Of a DNA stretch of 64,000 nucleotides, positions 34,675 through 42,633 are shown piece after piece (position 1 is the stretch's first letter; each line of letters opens with the position of its first letter). Under the pieces are notes generated by a model. That model was not told the DNA's origin. It ran no database searches and saw only the letters and a program-made list of their open reading frames with translations. Position numbers and translations under genes: made by a program. Source of the stretch: Halobacillus litoralis (GTDB lineage Bacteria; Bacillota; Bacilli; Bacillales; Halobacillaceae); contig NZ_JAIVKN010000004.1 of NCBI RefSeq assembly GCF_020524025.1, positions 372,001-436,000 of the forward strand. The letters run 5' to 3'.

Positions 34675-35061
34675 GTTAGAAAGGCTGCTCGCTTATCGGG
34701 CAGTTTTTTTTGTGGGCGGGCATAAATACCTTTTTTCAGGTACAATAAGGGGTAATGATTTTAATTAGGCAGGCCATGTTGAATTTTATGGCATAGCAAA
34801 GCAGCTAATATGCAATTACAGTCTCCATGGACTGATGGTTCTACGGATTTGTATCACGCCTTTGTTATTCACACGATCTGTTTCCAATATTATGGGTAAG
34901 GATGCGCCTTGATGGATTACGATCCGCTCCCCTTATAAGTCATTTACACGAAGGATGATTAGAAGACAAACCGGTTCTGGTGAATTCTTCTACTTTCTTT
35001 GTTTTCAGCAATAAAAACAACACAGCGTTTAACTTAGTCAATAAGAAAGAAGTGAAGTAGT
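34675..35061. other. Long intergenic region ahead of the DEAD-box helicase gene
   Basis: 387 bases. The peroxiredoxin terminator occupies 34685-34711. A TACAAT -10-like box lies at about 34741, without a good -35. The rest contains imperfect inverted repeats, including GAAGA/TCTTC around ACC/GGT (about 34962-34990) followed by a T-rich stretch. A long structured leader for a cold-adapted RNA helicase is possible. No convincing gene is present. Confidence 0.35.
34685..34711 (+). terminator. Rho-independent terminator
   Basis: CTGCTCG (34685-34691) pairs with CGGGCAG (34697-34703), one G:U, followed by eight T. Confidence 0.85.
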
Positions 35062-36237
35062 ATGCAGCAATTTGAACAATTAGGTGTACCAACAGAATTA
35101 TCCAGGAAATTAAAGCATCAGGGAATACTTACTCCAACACCTATCCAGAAAGAGGCCATACCAGCATTAATGGACGGTCAAGATGTGATTGCTCAAGCCC
35201 AGACTGGGACAGGGAAAACATTTGCTTTTTTACTTCCCATTTTAAAAAATGTTGATCCTGCCTCAGCATATGTGCAGGCAGTCATTATTACACCAACGAG
35301 AGAATTAGCTCTCCAGATTACGCAGGAAGTTCAAAAACTAAAACCCGAGGACGTTCATGTATTAGCGGTATATGGAGGTCAGGATGTAGTTAAGCAGGCG
35401 AATAAGCTGGATGGCAGAGCTCACATTGTTGTGGCGACACCAGGCCGCTTATTGGATCATTTAAGACGTGAAAATGTCCACCTCAATGAGGTTGACTATT
35501 TAGTTGTCGATGAGGCTGATCAGATGTTAGAAGCAGGGTTTCTCCCTGATGTTCAGGATATTTTATCTCAGACCTCTGCAGATCGTCAGACAATGCTGTT
35601 TTCTGCAACGATTACTTCTAAGGTTCAAGCCTTAGGGAAAAAGATTCTAAACAAACCCAAAAAGATTGTCGTTAAAGAGGAAACTGTAACTGTCGAAAAC
35701 ATCAAACAGCTTCTATATGAAACAACGGACCGGGCAAAACAAGACACCCTTTTACAAATTATGAGTGAACACCGCCCATTCCTGGCTGTGATTTTCTGTC
35801 GCACAAAACGACGGGCGAAGAAGCTTAATGATGCTTTAATTGCAAAAGGATATGAATCTGATGAACTTCATGGAGATTTATCTCAAGCAAAACGGGAGAA
35901 AGTTATGCAGCGCTTCCGTAACGCAAAAATACAGTATTTAATTGCTACGGATGTTGCGGCAAGAGGCTTAGACGTTGAAGGGATTACACATGTCTTTAAT
36001 TATGATATCCCTCAAGACCCGGAAAGTTATATACACCGAATAGGTAGAACAGGGAGAGCCGGTGGAAAAGGTTTAGCGATCACTTTTGCTGCTCCAAAAG
36101 ATAAGCAGGCCCTTCAAGCCATTGAGAAGCATATCCATCAAAGGTTAGAAAGAAGATCCATTCAATCGCTCTCTCCTGGAAAGAGAGGCGGAGAGGAAAA
36201 GGTTGAAAAGAAACTGAACAAGCGAAAACGAAGATAG
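35062..36237 (+). CDS. DEAD-box ATP-dependent RNA helicase, YfmL-like
   Basis: 391 aa. All SF2 motifs are present: the Q motif (GILTPTPIQKEAIP), I (AQTGTGKT), Ia (PTRELALQI), GG, Ib (TPGRLLDH), II (VDEADQM, the DEAD variant), III (SAT), IV (VIFCRTKRRAKKL), V (ATDVAARGLDVEGI) and VI (HRIGRTGRAG). The C-terminal tail after motif VI is short and basic (KRGGEEKVEKKLNKRKRR), so it lacks the RNA-binding domain of CshA or DbpA; this size matches the YfmL class involved in ribosome assembly and cold growth in B. subtilis. A long leader precedes it. Confidence 0.9.
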   Translation: MQQFEQLGVPTELSRKLKHQGILTPTPIQKEAIPALMDGQDVIAQAQTGTGKTFAFLLPILKNVDPASAYVQAVIITPTRELALQITQEVQKLKPEDVHVLAVYGGQDVVKQANKLDGRAHIVVATPGRLLDHLRRENVHLNEVDYLVVDEADQMLEAGFLPDVQDILSQTSADRQTMLFSATITSKVQALGKKILNKPKKIVVKEETVTVENIKQLLYETTDRAKQDTLLQIMSEHRPFLAVIFCRTKRRAKKLNDALIAKGYESDELHGDLSQAKREKVMQRFRNAKIQYLIATDVAARGLDVEGITHVFNYDIPQDPESYIHRIGRTGRAGGKGLAITFAAPKDKQALQAIEKHIHQRLERRSIQSLSPGKRGGEEKVEKKLNKRKRR

Positions 36238-36242
36238 GAAAG

Positions 36243-36275
36243 AGCCCCGGAGCTGCAATAACTCTGGGGCTTTAT
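36243..36275 (+). terminator. Rho-independent terminator
   Basis: AGCCCCGGAG (36243-36252) pairs with CTCTGGGGCT (36262-36271), one G:U, then TTTATTTAT. Confidence 0.85.
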
Positions 36276-36438
36276 TTATGAAATGGCTCTGTTAAGGTTT
36301 CGAGTTGTTCTTTTATATATTAGGTTTGTACAAGAAAAGAACAGTGCAAGAGGAGGTCTAAGAAAATTGGGCTTCACATCAGTATGAGAGAGCCATAGAA
36401 TACTTTAATAGGTAAAAAAAGGTACTTTGCCTATAACA

Positions 36439-36506
36439 TTGAGTCTTACAAAGAAATATGATACATTAATAATGCAATTCCGAGTTAACTGATTGGAATT
36501 GTTAAC
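36439..36506 (+). promoter_or_regulatory. Promoter and CymR-like box of the yrrT-luxS-mccAB operon
   Basis: TTGAGT (36439-36444), a 17-base spacer and TACATT (36462-36467). From the expected start site on, CAATTCC (36475-36481) and GGAATTG (36495-36501) form an inverted repeat; the TTGGAATT half equals the core of the CymR cysteine-repressor box. Two GTTAAC hexamers (36484-36489, 36501-36506) flank it. Repression by CymR when cysteine is high is inferred. Confidence 0.65.
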
Positions 36507-36524
36507 TTTAGGGAGAGATGAGAG

Positions 36525-37166
36525 ATGGGTATGGAATTCGTCGACCTATTTAACCAATGGGCGAGTTCATATGATGATACAGTTTCTGGAAAAGATCCAG
36601 AGTATCAAGAAGTTTTTGAAAGATACGATGAGATGTTGACACGATTAGCGTCTCTTTCTAAATCTCCTGTGATGGAATTTGGAGTAGGTACAGGTAATCT
36701 GACCAGAAAAATGGTTGATCAGGAAAAAGTTGTTCTTGGTATAGAGCCTTCTTCTGAAATGCGTCGCATTGCTAAAGTTAAATGTCCTGAGGCCGCATTA
36801 TATGATGGGAACTTTTTGGATTTTCCGTCGCTTATCACACCAATCCGCTCCATTGTCAGTTCTTTTGCTTTTCATCATCTGACAGCTTCTGAAAAGGTCG
36901 AAGCGATTGGAAAGTTTTATCATCGCTTAGTAAATGATGGTCAGGTAATCTTTATTGATACGATATTTAAAGATGAAACACATAAAAAAGAGTTGATAGA
37001 TGATGCGGAAAAGTCAGGTTTTTCAAATTTAGCTAAAGATTTGCAGGAAGAATACTATCCTTATCTAGAAGATTTAAGAGAGATGTTTGTCAAAGGAGGC
37101 TTTAAGGTCTCTTTTGAACAGCTCAATAAATACGCCTGGTTGATTCAGGCTGACAAGGGAGAATAA
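36525..37166 (+). CDS. yrrT: SAM-dependent methyltransferase, YrrT-like
   Basis: 213 aa class I methyltransferase. The SAM-binding motif I is [14 protein letters not shown] (about residues 47-60), motif [12 protein letters not shown], and the SSFAFHHLT strand follows. The [20 protein letters not shown] start closely resembles YrrT of B. subtilis, which opens the methionine-to-cysteine (yrrT-mtn-mccAB) operon. Its substrate is unknown; the product S-adenosylhomocysteine would feed the recycling enzymes encoded after it. Five bases separate it from luxS. Confidence 0.85.
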   Translation: MGMEFVDLFNQWASSYDDTVSGKDPEYQEVFERYDEMLTRLASLSKSPVMEFGVGTGNLTRKMVDQEKVVLGIEPSSEMRRIAKVKCPEAALYDGNFLDFPSLITPIRSIVSSFAFHHLTASEKVEAIGKFYHRLVNDGQVIFIDTIFKDETHKKELIDDAEKSGFSNLAKDLQEEYYPYLEDLREMFVKGGFKVSFEQLNKYAWLIQADKGE

Positions 37167-37170
37167 TGAT

Positions 37171-37629
37171 ATGCCAAAAATGAATGTTGAAAGTTTCAGC
37201 CTTGATCACACAAAAGTAAAAGCACCATATGTACGTCTTGTTGGGGTAACAGAAGGTGAAAACGGTGATAAGATTTACAAATATGACCTTCGTATTAAAC
37301 AGCCAAATCAAGAACATATGGAAATGCCGGCTTTGCATTCTCTAGAGCACTTAATGGCAGAAAACAGCCGTAACCATCATGATCGTATTGTTGATGTTGG
37401 TCCTATGGGCTGCCAGACAGGTTTTTACATCACTGTATTGAATGATGACAGCTATGAAAATGTCCTGAATGTGATTGAAAATACTTTAAAGGATGTATTG
37501 GACGCAGACGAAGTTCCAGCATGCAATGAACTACAGTGTGGATTTGCTGCCAGTCACAGCCTTGAAGGGGCAAAGGAGCTTGCTAGAGAATTATTAGATA
37601 AACGTAATGAATGGACTGAAGTTTTTTAA
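37171..37629 (+). CDS. luxS: S-ribosylhomocysteine lyase (AI-2 synthase)
   Basis: 152 aa, iron/zinc enzyme that converts S-ribosylhomocysteine to homocysteine and the AI-2 precursor. Metal ligands are His56 and His60 in [11 protein letters not shown] and Cys123 in LQCGF; Glu59 and Cys81 (MGCQTGFY) are catalytic. It lies inside the yrrT-mccA-mccB operon, in the place held by mtn (the nucleosidase making its substrate) in B. subtilis. Its main role here is therefore homocysteine supply for MccA; signalling by AI-2 is possible but unproven. Confidence 0.97.
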   Translation: MPKMNVESFSLDHTKVKAPYVRLVGVTEGENGDKIYKYDLRIKQPNQEHMEMPALHSLEHLMAENSRNHHDRIVDVGPMGCQTGFYITVLNDDSYENVLNVIENTLKDVLDADEVPACNELQCGFAASHSLEGAKELARELLDKRNEWTEVF

Positions 37630-37650
37630 TAAGCGGGAGATGAGAATGGA

Positions 37651-38568
37651 ATGGGTTACGTGAAGAATATTCAATCATTGATAGGTCAGACACCGATGAT
37701 CGAACTCACTCACTCAGATATCCCGAATCAAGTGAGGATTTTTGCCAAGCTTGAATTCATGAACCCAGGCGGCAGCGTAAAAGACCGCCTGGGTTTAAAA
37801 CTGATTGAGGATGCCATAGCAAAGAGGCTCTTAAAGCCTGGAGGTACCATTGTTGAACCAACAGCCGGCAATACGGGGATAGGAATAGCGCTTGCTGCCA
37901 TTGGAAGAGGGTTTCGGGTGGTCTTTGTTACACCTGAAAAGTTCAGCCGGGAGAAGCAGGTATTGATGAAGGCTCTTGGAGCTGAGGTAATTAATACGCC
38001 GACAGAAAAAGGAATGAAAGGGGCCATTGAAAGGGCTGAGGAGCTTTGCCGCGAAATTCCTGATTCTTTCAGCCCCCAGCAATTTAATAATCAGGCAAAT
38101 CCAGATGCTTATTATGAAACGCTGGGACCTGAAATTTACCGGGACCTTAATGGAGAAATGGATATCTTTATTGCCGGCGCTGGAACAGGCGGGACTTTTA
38201 TGGGAACAGCTCGTTACTTAAAAGAACAGAATCAGAATATAAAGACGGTCATCGTTGAACCTGAAGGATCTATATTAAATGGTGGAGAGCCCGGGCCTCA
38301 CCGTACGGAAGGCATTGGGATGGAATTTTTGCCTTTTTATATGGACCCATCTTACTTTGATGCTATTCATACTGTCACTGATGAGCGTGCTTTTCATCGT
38401 GTGAAAGAGTTAGCCCTGCAGGAAGGCCTGCTCGTTGCGAGTTCCTCAGGTGCAGTCTTTGAGGCGGCATTAAAAGAAGCATCCAAAGCCAAACCTGGTT
38501 CAAAAATTGTTACGATTTTTCCTGATAGCAGTGAACGTTATTTAAGCCAAGGAATATATGAGGAGTGA
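37651..38568 (+). CDS. mccA: O-acetylserine-dependent cystathionine beta-synthase
   Basis: 305 aa PLP enzyme of the cysteine synthase fold. IQSLIGQTPMIEL opens the domain, the PLP lysine is Lys44 in NPGGSVKDRL, EPTAGNTGIGIA binds the carboxylate, GAGTGGTFMGTARYL binds phosphate, and VASSSGAV holds the PLP N1 serine. Context with luxS and a gamma-lyase indicates MccA (YrhA), which joins homocysteine to O-acetylserine, rather than the sulfide-assimilating CysK. It overlaps the open frame of mccB slightly, with the mccB ribosome binding site inside its last codons. Confidence 0.9.
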   Translation: MGYVKNIQSLIGQTPMIELTHSDIPNQVRIFAKLEFMNPGGSVKDRLGLKLIEDAIAKRLLKPGGTIVEPTAGNTGIGIALAAIGRGFRVVFVTPEKFSREKQVLMKALGAEVINTPTEKGMKGAIERAEELCREIPDSFSPQQFNNQANPDAYYETLGPEIYRDLNGEMDIFIAGAGTGGTFMGTARYLKEQNQNIKTVIVEPEGSILNGGEPGPHRTEGIGMEFLPFYMDPSYFDAIHTVTDERAFHRVKELALQEGLLVASSSGAVFEAALKEASKAKPGSKIVTIFPDSSERYLSQGIYEE

Positions 38569-38572
38569 AAAG

Positions 38573-39709
38573 ATGAGGAAAAAAACGCAGTTGATTCATG
38601 GAGGAATTACAGGAGATGAAAAGACCGGTGCTGTTAGTGTGCCTATTTACCAAGTGAGTACGTATGCTCAGGATGGCGTTGGTCAGCACCGCGGGTATGA
38701 ATATTCCAGAACGGGTAATCCTACACGTTTTGCATTAGAAGAACTGATTAAGGATTTAGAAGGTGGCCATCGGGGGTTTGCCTTTGGCTCCGGTATGGCA
38801 GCCATTACAGCTGTACTGATGACGTTTAATCATGGCGATCACGTCATTTTCACAGATGATGTTTACGGAGGGACATACCGGCTTGTATCTAAAGTAATCA
38901 ACCGTTTTGGTTTAAAAGCAGATTTTGTGGATACGAGTGATGTGAAGAACATTGAGGCTGCTATTACAGACCAGACGAAAGCCATTTATGTCGAAACACC
39001 AACCAATCCACTATTGAAAATTACAGATTTAGAAAAGGTATCAGAGCTTGCTCGAGACTATAATTTAACTTTTATTGTTGATAATACTTTCAGTACACCT
39101 TATTGGCAGAATCCAATAGAACTCGGTGCTGATATTGTTCTTCATAGTGCAACTAAATACCTGGGAGGACATAGTGACGTTGTAGCGGGGCTTGTTGTAG
39201 TAAACTCTGAACAATTAGCTGAAGATGTCCATTTTGTTTTAAACTCTTCCGGAGGGATTTTAGGGCCTCAAGATTCATGGCTGCTGATGAGAGGAATTAA
39301 AACATTAGGGATTCGAATGGAAGAAATCGAGGAAAATACACGTTTGTTTGTAGAATTTCTTCAAAGCTTACCAGAGGTGACAACGATTTATTATCCAGGT
39401 CTGAACTCACATCAAGGGAAGGACGTGCATAAGAACCAGGCGCGTGGCAATGGAGGAATGATCAGCTTTGACGTCGGTAGTGGGGAAAAGGCGGATCAGG
39501 TTCTTAGGAATGTCCGTTACTTTACATTAGCTGAAAGCCTGGGCGCGGTTGAGAGCTTAATTTCTGTACCTGCGATGATGACACATGCCTCCATTCCTAA
39601 AGAGCGACGAGCCGAACTTGGGATTACCGATGGTCTCGTGCGTGTTTCCATAGGTCTTGAGGATATTGAAGATTTAAAAGAAGATTTCCTTCATGCGTTA
39701 AGAAAATAA
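38573..39709 (+). CDS. mccB: Cystathionine gamma-lyase / homocysteine gamma-lyase
   Basis: 378 aa PLP enzyme of the Cys/Met metabolism family. PIYQVSTYAQDG, EYSRTGNPTRFALEELI, GFAFGSGMAAITA, and the PLP lysine region DIVLHSATKYLGGHSDVVAG are conserved. It splits cystathionine to cysteine, alpha-ketobutyrate and ammonia, completing the transsulfuration route begun by MccA. ATG 38573 follows GAGGAGTGAAAAG; an earlier ATG at 38558 lies inside that ribosome binding site and mccA. A GC-poor hairpin with T-tail near 39713-39740 ends the operon. Confidence 0.92.
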   Translation: MRKKTQLIHGGITGDEKTGAVSVPIYQVSTYAQDGVGQHRGYEYSRTGNPTRFALEELIKDLEGGHRGFAFGSGMAAITAVLMTFNHGDHVIFTDDVYGGTYRLVSKVINRFGLKADFVDTSDVKNIEAAITDQTKAIYVETPTNPLLKITDLEKVSELARDYNLTFIVDNTFSTPYWQNPIELGADIVLHSATKYLGGHSDVVAGLVVVNSEQLAEDVHFVLNSSGGILGPQDSWLLMRGIKTLGIRMEEIEENTRLFVEFLQSLPEVTTIYYPGLNSHQGKDVHKNQARGNGGMISFDVGSGEKADQVLRNVRYFTLAESLGAVESLISVPAMMTHASIPKERRAELGITDGLVRVSIGLEDIEDLKEDFLHALRK

Positions 39710-39712
39710 AAG

Positions 39713-39742
39713 AAAAAAGGGTCATGAGAAATGGCCTTTTTG
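39713..39742 (+). terminator. Probable operon terminator
   Basis: AAAAAAGG and CCTTTTTG flank an imperfect stem (TCAT/ATGG) after mccB; the right arm is T-rich. Confidence 0.55.
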
Positions 39743-39799
39743 TATAGCTCTTATTGGTTGAGCCAAACTAAAAGGACTACCGATCAGGAGTGGAGACCA

Positions 39800-40474
39800 A
39801 TGGACTATACACATTATAAAAAACAATTAGAAGAGCGAAAACAGGAACTTGAACAACGCATTATAGACAATGATGAATATGGACTTGAACGCGGATTTGC
39901 AAGCGATATGGCTTCGGGTGAGCTGTCTCAGTATGATAATCATCCAGCAGATTCAGGTACAGAATTGTATGAAAGAGAAAAAGACATGGCTTTACTGGGC
40001 CATGTGAAAGAAGAATTATCGGATATTAACTATTCTCTTGAGCAAATGAAGCAGGGGACCTATGGCATATGTGAAGAGACAGGACAACAAATTCCAGCAG
40101 AGCGGCTTGATGCGATTCCGACTGCTCGAACGATCGCATCAGCTTCAACAAACCAGGAAATATCCAGAGATCGTCCTGTGGAAGAAGAGGTTCTTACCAA
40201 CCTTGAGAATAGCTATGGACGCGACACTGATGACCCTGAATACAATGAACAGAATGCTTATGAGCAGGTAGCATCATTCAATCAAAGCAGTATGACTTAC
40301 GAAGGTTCTTCTCTGATGGATAATGATGATGGAGTGGGTTATGTAGAAGAGTTTGAGCCATTTGTTTCTACTGACATGAATGGCTATACAGGTCCTGATG
40401 GTGTAACTTTTCAAAGGAATGAACACTATGACAAATATATGGACCGGGCGGACGAATCAGAGGATCAGTATTAG
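39800..40474 (+). CDS. TraR/DksA-type protein of the YteA family
   Basis: 224 aa from ATG 39800, preceded by AGGAGTGGAG; the frame opens earlier inside the previous terminator. Residues about 5-70 form a coiled coil (HYKKQLEERKQELEQRI), SDMASGELSQYDNHPADSGTE is the conserved DNHPAD segment of the family, and GTYGICEETGQQIPAERLDAIPTA is a DksA-type finger in which only one of the four zinc Cys remains. The C-terminal acidic half is peculiar to YteA-like sporulation-associated proteins. The role is unknown; loss of zinc ligands argues against a standard DksA function. An unusually long terminator stem follows. Confidence 0.82.
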   Translation: MDYTHYKKQLEERKQELEQRIIDNDEYGLERGFASDMASGELSQYDNHPADSGTELYEREKDMALLGHVKEELSDINYSLEQMKQGTYGICEETGQQIPAERLDAIPTARTIASASTNQEISRDRPVEEEVLTNLENSYGRDTDDPEYNEQNAYEQVASFNQSSMTYEGSSLMDNDDGVGYVEEFEPFVSTDMNGYTGPDGVTFQRNEHYDKYMDRADESEDQY

Positions 40475-40491
40475 TCGCCTATAATAAATAA

Positions 40492-40537
40492 AACAAGCTG
40501 GAAAGCCTGGAGATGTCTCCAGGCTTTCCAGCTTGTT
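40492..40537. terminator. Bidirectional terminator with 22-bp stem
   Basis: Arms 40492-40513 and 40516-40537 are perfectly complementary (core GCTGGAAAGCCTGG) with a two-base centre, between the convergent YteA-like and Lin0512-type genes. Confidence 0.92.
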
Positions 40538-40556
40538 ATCGTATAATGGGTTGTGA

Positions 40557-40916
40557 TTAATACCCTACTTCTACCGCAGCATTAACGATATACATCAAGT
40601 CGTTTTTATCATCCTTGTCCTCTAATAAAATTCCGCTGCTTGTCAGCATGCCGCCTTCCATAACCTCAATACTCACTTCACCATAAGGAATCGCTTTTTT
40701 TATTTCATTGTGATCTAATTGATCGAAGTCGCAGGGCAGAGCCAGTTTAACCTTAATTTTCATTTGATCCAGTGATTGGTTTGGAAGAACAGAACGGATC
40801 CCCGGCATAGAGTTGGTATGAATGGCATTTTTAATCGCCCTTACTGCAGCTTTTGTAATGTTCTGGCCATGGACGTCTGTTCCCATGCCTGTTTGTATAA
40901 ACATTAGTTGGTCCAT
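40557..40916 (-). CDS. Lin0512-family protein of unknown function
   Basis: 119 aa. The pattern MFIQTGMGTDVHGQNITKAA, AIKNAIHTNSMPGI, IKVKLALPCDFDQLD and the PYGEVSIEVMEGGMLTSSGI stretch identify the conserved hypothetical Lin0512 family, seen widely in Firmicutes. Family members look like one-domain relatives of GTP cyclohydrolase-type or dihydroneopterin-like folds, but I know of no verified function. It is monocistronic, divergent from the ABC transporter operon, with a G-rich ribosome binding site (AAAGGCGGG). Confidence 0.75.
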   Translation of the reverse strand: MDQLMFIQTGMGTDVHGQNITKAAVRAIKNAIHTNSMPGIRSVLPNQSLDQMKIKVKLALPCDFDQLDHNEIKKAIPYGEVSIEVMEGGMLTSSGILLEDKDDKNDLMYIVNAAVEVGY

Positions 40917-40987
40917 TAAAATCCCGCCTTTCTTTGTTTATCGTACCACATACGATGGAGTAAATTGAAAGGATTCGAAACAAACCA

Positions 40988-41017
40988 TTGACACACAATT
41001 CTGAACATCTGTATAAT
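40988..41017 (+). promoter_or_regulatory. Promoter of the SsuABC-type operon
   Basis: TTGACA (40988-40993), an 18-base spacer and TATAAT (41012-41017): both hexamers are perfect consensus. The leader is short (about 60 bases) with no riboswitch. Confidence 0.85.
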
Positions 41018-41082
41018 CTAATAACATAATCATAAAACATACTAATTCTATAGGGATTATTGTGATAAGGGTGTGGGATGTT

Positions 41083-41871
41083 ATGTTTCTAGCTGTAGAC
41101 AATCTCGGGAAAAGTTTTTCTGATCAAGATGATGAAAGCTTTGAAGTCTTTTCTGAGATCGATTTAAACATTGAGGAAAACCAGTTTGTTTCCCTTCTAG
41201 GACCCTCGGGATGTGGGAAATCGACGCTTCTATCTATGGTTGCAGGTTTAGAATCCATCAGTAAAGGTTCTATTAAGTTAGAGGGGGAAGAAATAAAAAA
41301 AGCGGGACCGGATCGAGGAATGGTCTTTCAATCCCCTTCTTTATTTCCCTGGCTGAATGTGAAAGAAAATGTGCTGTTTCCTTTGAAAGGGCACTGGTCT
41401 AAACAAGAAGCGTCTGAAAGAGCGGATCGCTTCCTGAAGATGGTTCATCTTAGTCGATTTAAAAACCACTACACTCATGAATTATCAGGGGGCATGCAGC
41501 AGAGGGTGGCCATCGCGCGTGCATTAGCTATGGATCCTAAAGTACTTTTGATGGATGAACCATTTGGCGCTTTGGATGAGCAGACCCGGCACATTCTGCA
41601 CGAAGAGTTGATGAAAATATGGCAGGAAACACAAAAGACCATTTTATTTGTCACTCATAGTATACAGGAAGCCATTAAGCTGTCTGATCGAGTTGTCGTA
41701 ATGGGGACACGGCCGGGAAGAATAATCGCAGACTTTACCATTGACCTTCCAAGACCGAGGAAGAGGGAAGACGAAGAAGTCATTGCACTTGAGCGTAAAG
41801 TAATGGATCTGCTTGAAGGTGAAATCAATAAAGTGTTGAAGGAAGAACTTAGTCATGAAGTTAGCTATTAA
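41083..41871 (+). CDS. ABC transporter ATPase, nitrate/sulfonate/taurine type
   Basis: 262 aa from ATG 41083 (the GTG at 41062 lacks a good ribosome binding site). Walker A LGPSGCGKSTLL, Q-loop MVFQSPSLFPWLNV (the PWLNV sequence after Q is characteristic of the SsuB/TauB/NrtD group), signature ELSGGMQQRVAIARAL, Walker B VLLMDEPFGALD, and H-loop FVTHSIQEA. It energises import with the permease and lipoprotein encoded next. The 17-base overlap with the permease gene indicates coupled translation. Confidence 0.92.
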   Translation: MFLAVDNLGKSFSDQDDESFEVFSEIDLNIEENQFVSLLGPSGCGKSTLLSMVAGLESISKGSIKLEGEEIKKAGPDRGMVFQSPSLFPWLNVKENVLFPLKGHWSKQEASERADRFLKMVHLSRFKNHYTHELSGGMQQRVAIARALAMDPKVLLMDEPFGALDEQTRHILHEELMKIWQETQKTILFVTHSIQEAIKLSDRVVVMGTRPGRIIADFTIDLPRPRKREDEEVIALERKVMDLLEGEINKVLKEELSHEVSY

Positions 41872-42613
41872 ACGGATTGCTTTTTTAGTAGTCGTATTAG
41901 GTATTTGGCAGTTAATTTACTCTATTGGAATATTTGAGAATATTGTATTCCCCTCCCCGTCTAAAGTAGCAAATGCCCTGTATACCGGTTTTGCAGATGG
42001 TGATTTTGTTAAAGCGTTAGGTGCAAGTTTCCGCCACCTCTTTATGGGACTTTTCCTTGCGATATTATTTGGAACTACAATTGGAGTTCTGCTTGGGAAG
42101 TCGCGTCAGGCTGATGAAACGGCGGGAATGTACCTGATTGCTCTTCAAAGCATACCAAGCATCGTCTGGGTCCCCCTAGCCATCATGCTATTTGGTTTTT
42201 CAGAGTTTGCGGTTGTATTTGTTGTGGTTTTAGGCGGTACTTTTGTGATGGCGTTGAATGTTCGGATCGCTATCCACAGCGTACCTCCACAATTAATAAG
42301 AGCAGCGAGAACCATGGGAACGAATGGGATCCCATTGTTTTTCCGTATCGAAGTGCCTTCAAGTATTCCTTATTTTATGACAGGTATTCGTCTGGCATGG
42401 GCTTTTAGCTGGAGAGCTTTAATGGCCGGAGAACTTCTAAGTAATGGACCAGGACTGGGGTATTCCCTTAGATATGCGCAGGATTACGCAAGGATGGATC
42501 AGGTCATTGCTATCATCATTATTATTGGAGTCATTGGTGCAGTTGTGGACCAGCTTGTTTTTTCGAAGCTTGAGAAAAACGTTATGAGACGCTGGGGTCT
42601 GTTAAAAACATAA
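41855..42613 (+). CDS. ABC transporter permease, SsuC type
   Basis: 252 aa with six hydrophobic segments. The EAA loop reads ARTMGTNGIPLFFRIEVPSS followed by IPYFMTGIRLAWAFSW, the pattern of nitrate/sulfonate/taurine permeases (BPD_transp_1). FPSPSKVANALYTGF near the N-terminus is also typical. It forms the membrane channel with the ATPase before it and the binding protein after it. The start lies within the ATPase gene. Substrate class is inferred as an organic anion such as a sulfonate; thiamine-precursor-type systems share the fold. Confidence 0.9.
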   Translation: MKLAIKRIAFLVVVLGIWQLIYSIGIFENIVFPSPSKVANALYTGFADGDFVKALGASFRHLFMGLFLAILFGTTIGVLLGKSRQADETAGMYLIALQSIPSIVWVPLAIMLFGFSEFAVVFVVVLGGTFVMALNVRIAIHSVPPQLIRAARTMGTNGIPLFFRIEVPSSIPYFMTGIRLAWAFSWRALMAGELLSNGPGLGYSLRYAQDYARMDQVIAIIIIIGVIGAVVDQLVFSKLEKNVMRRWGLLKT

Positions 42614-42633
42614 GAATGGAGATGAGGAAAGAT

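Noticed and set aside
36340-36400. A leader peptide behind GAGGAGG at about 36351
   Set aside because: The only starts at a suitable distance (ATT or TTG) give 6-10 codons without features; the purine-rich run is probably fortuitous.
41018-41082. A riboswitch or CymR box before the SsuABC-type operon
   Set aside because: The leader is only about 60 bases, with no conserved aptamer sequence and no TTGGAATT-type half-site.
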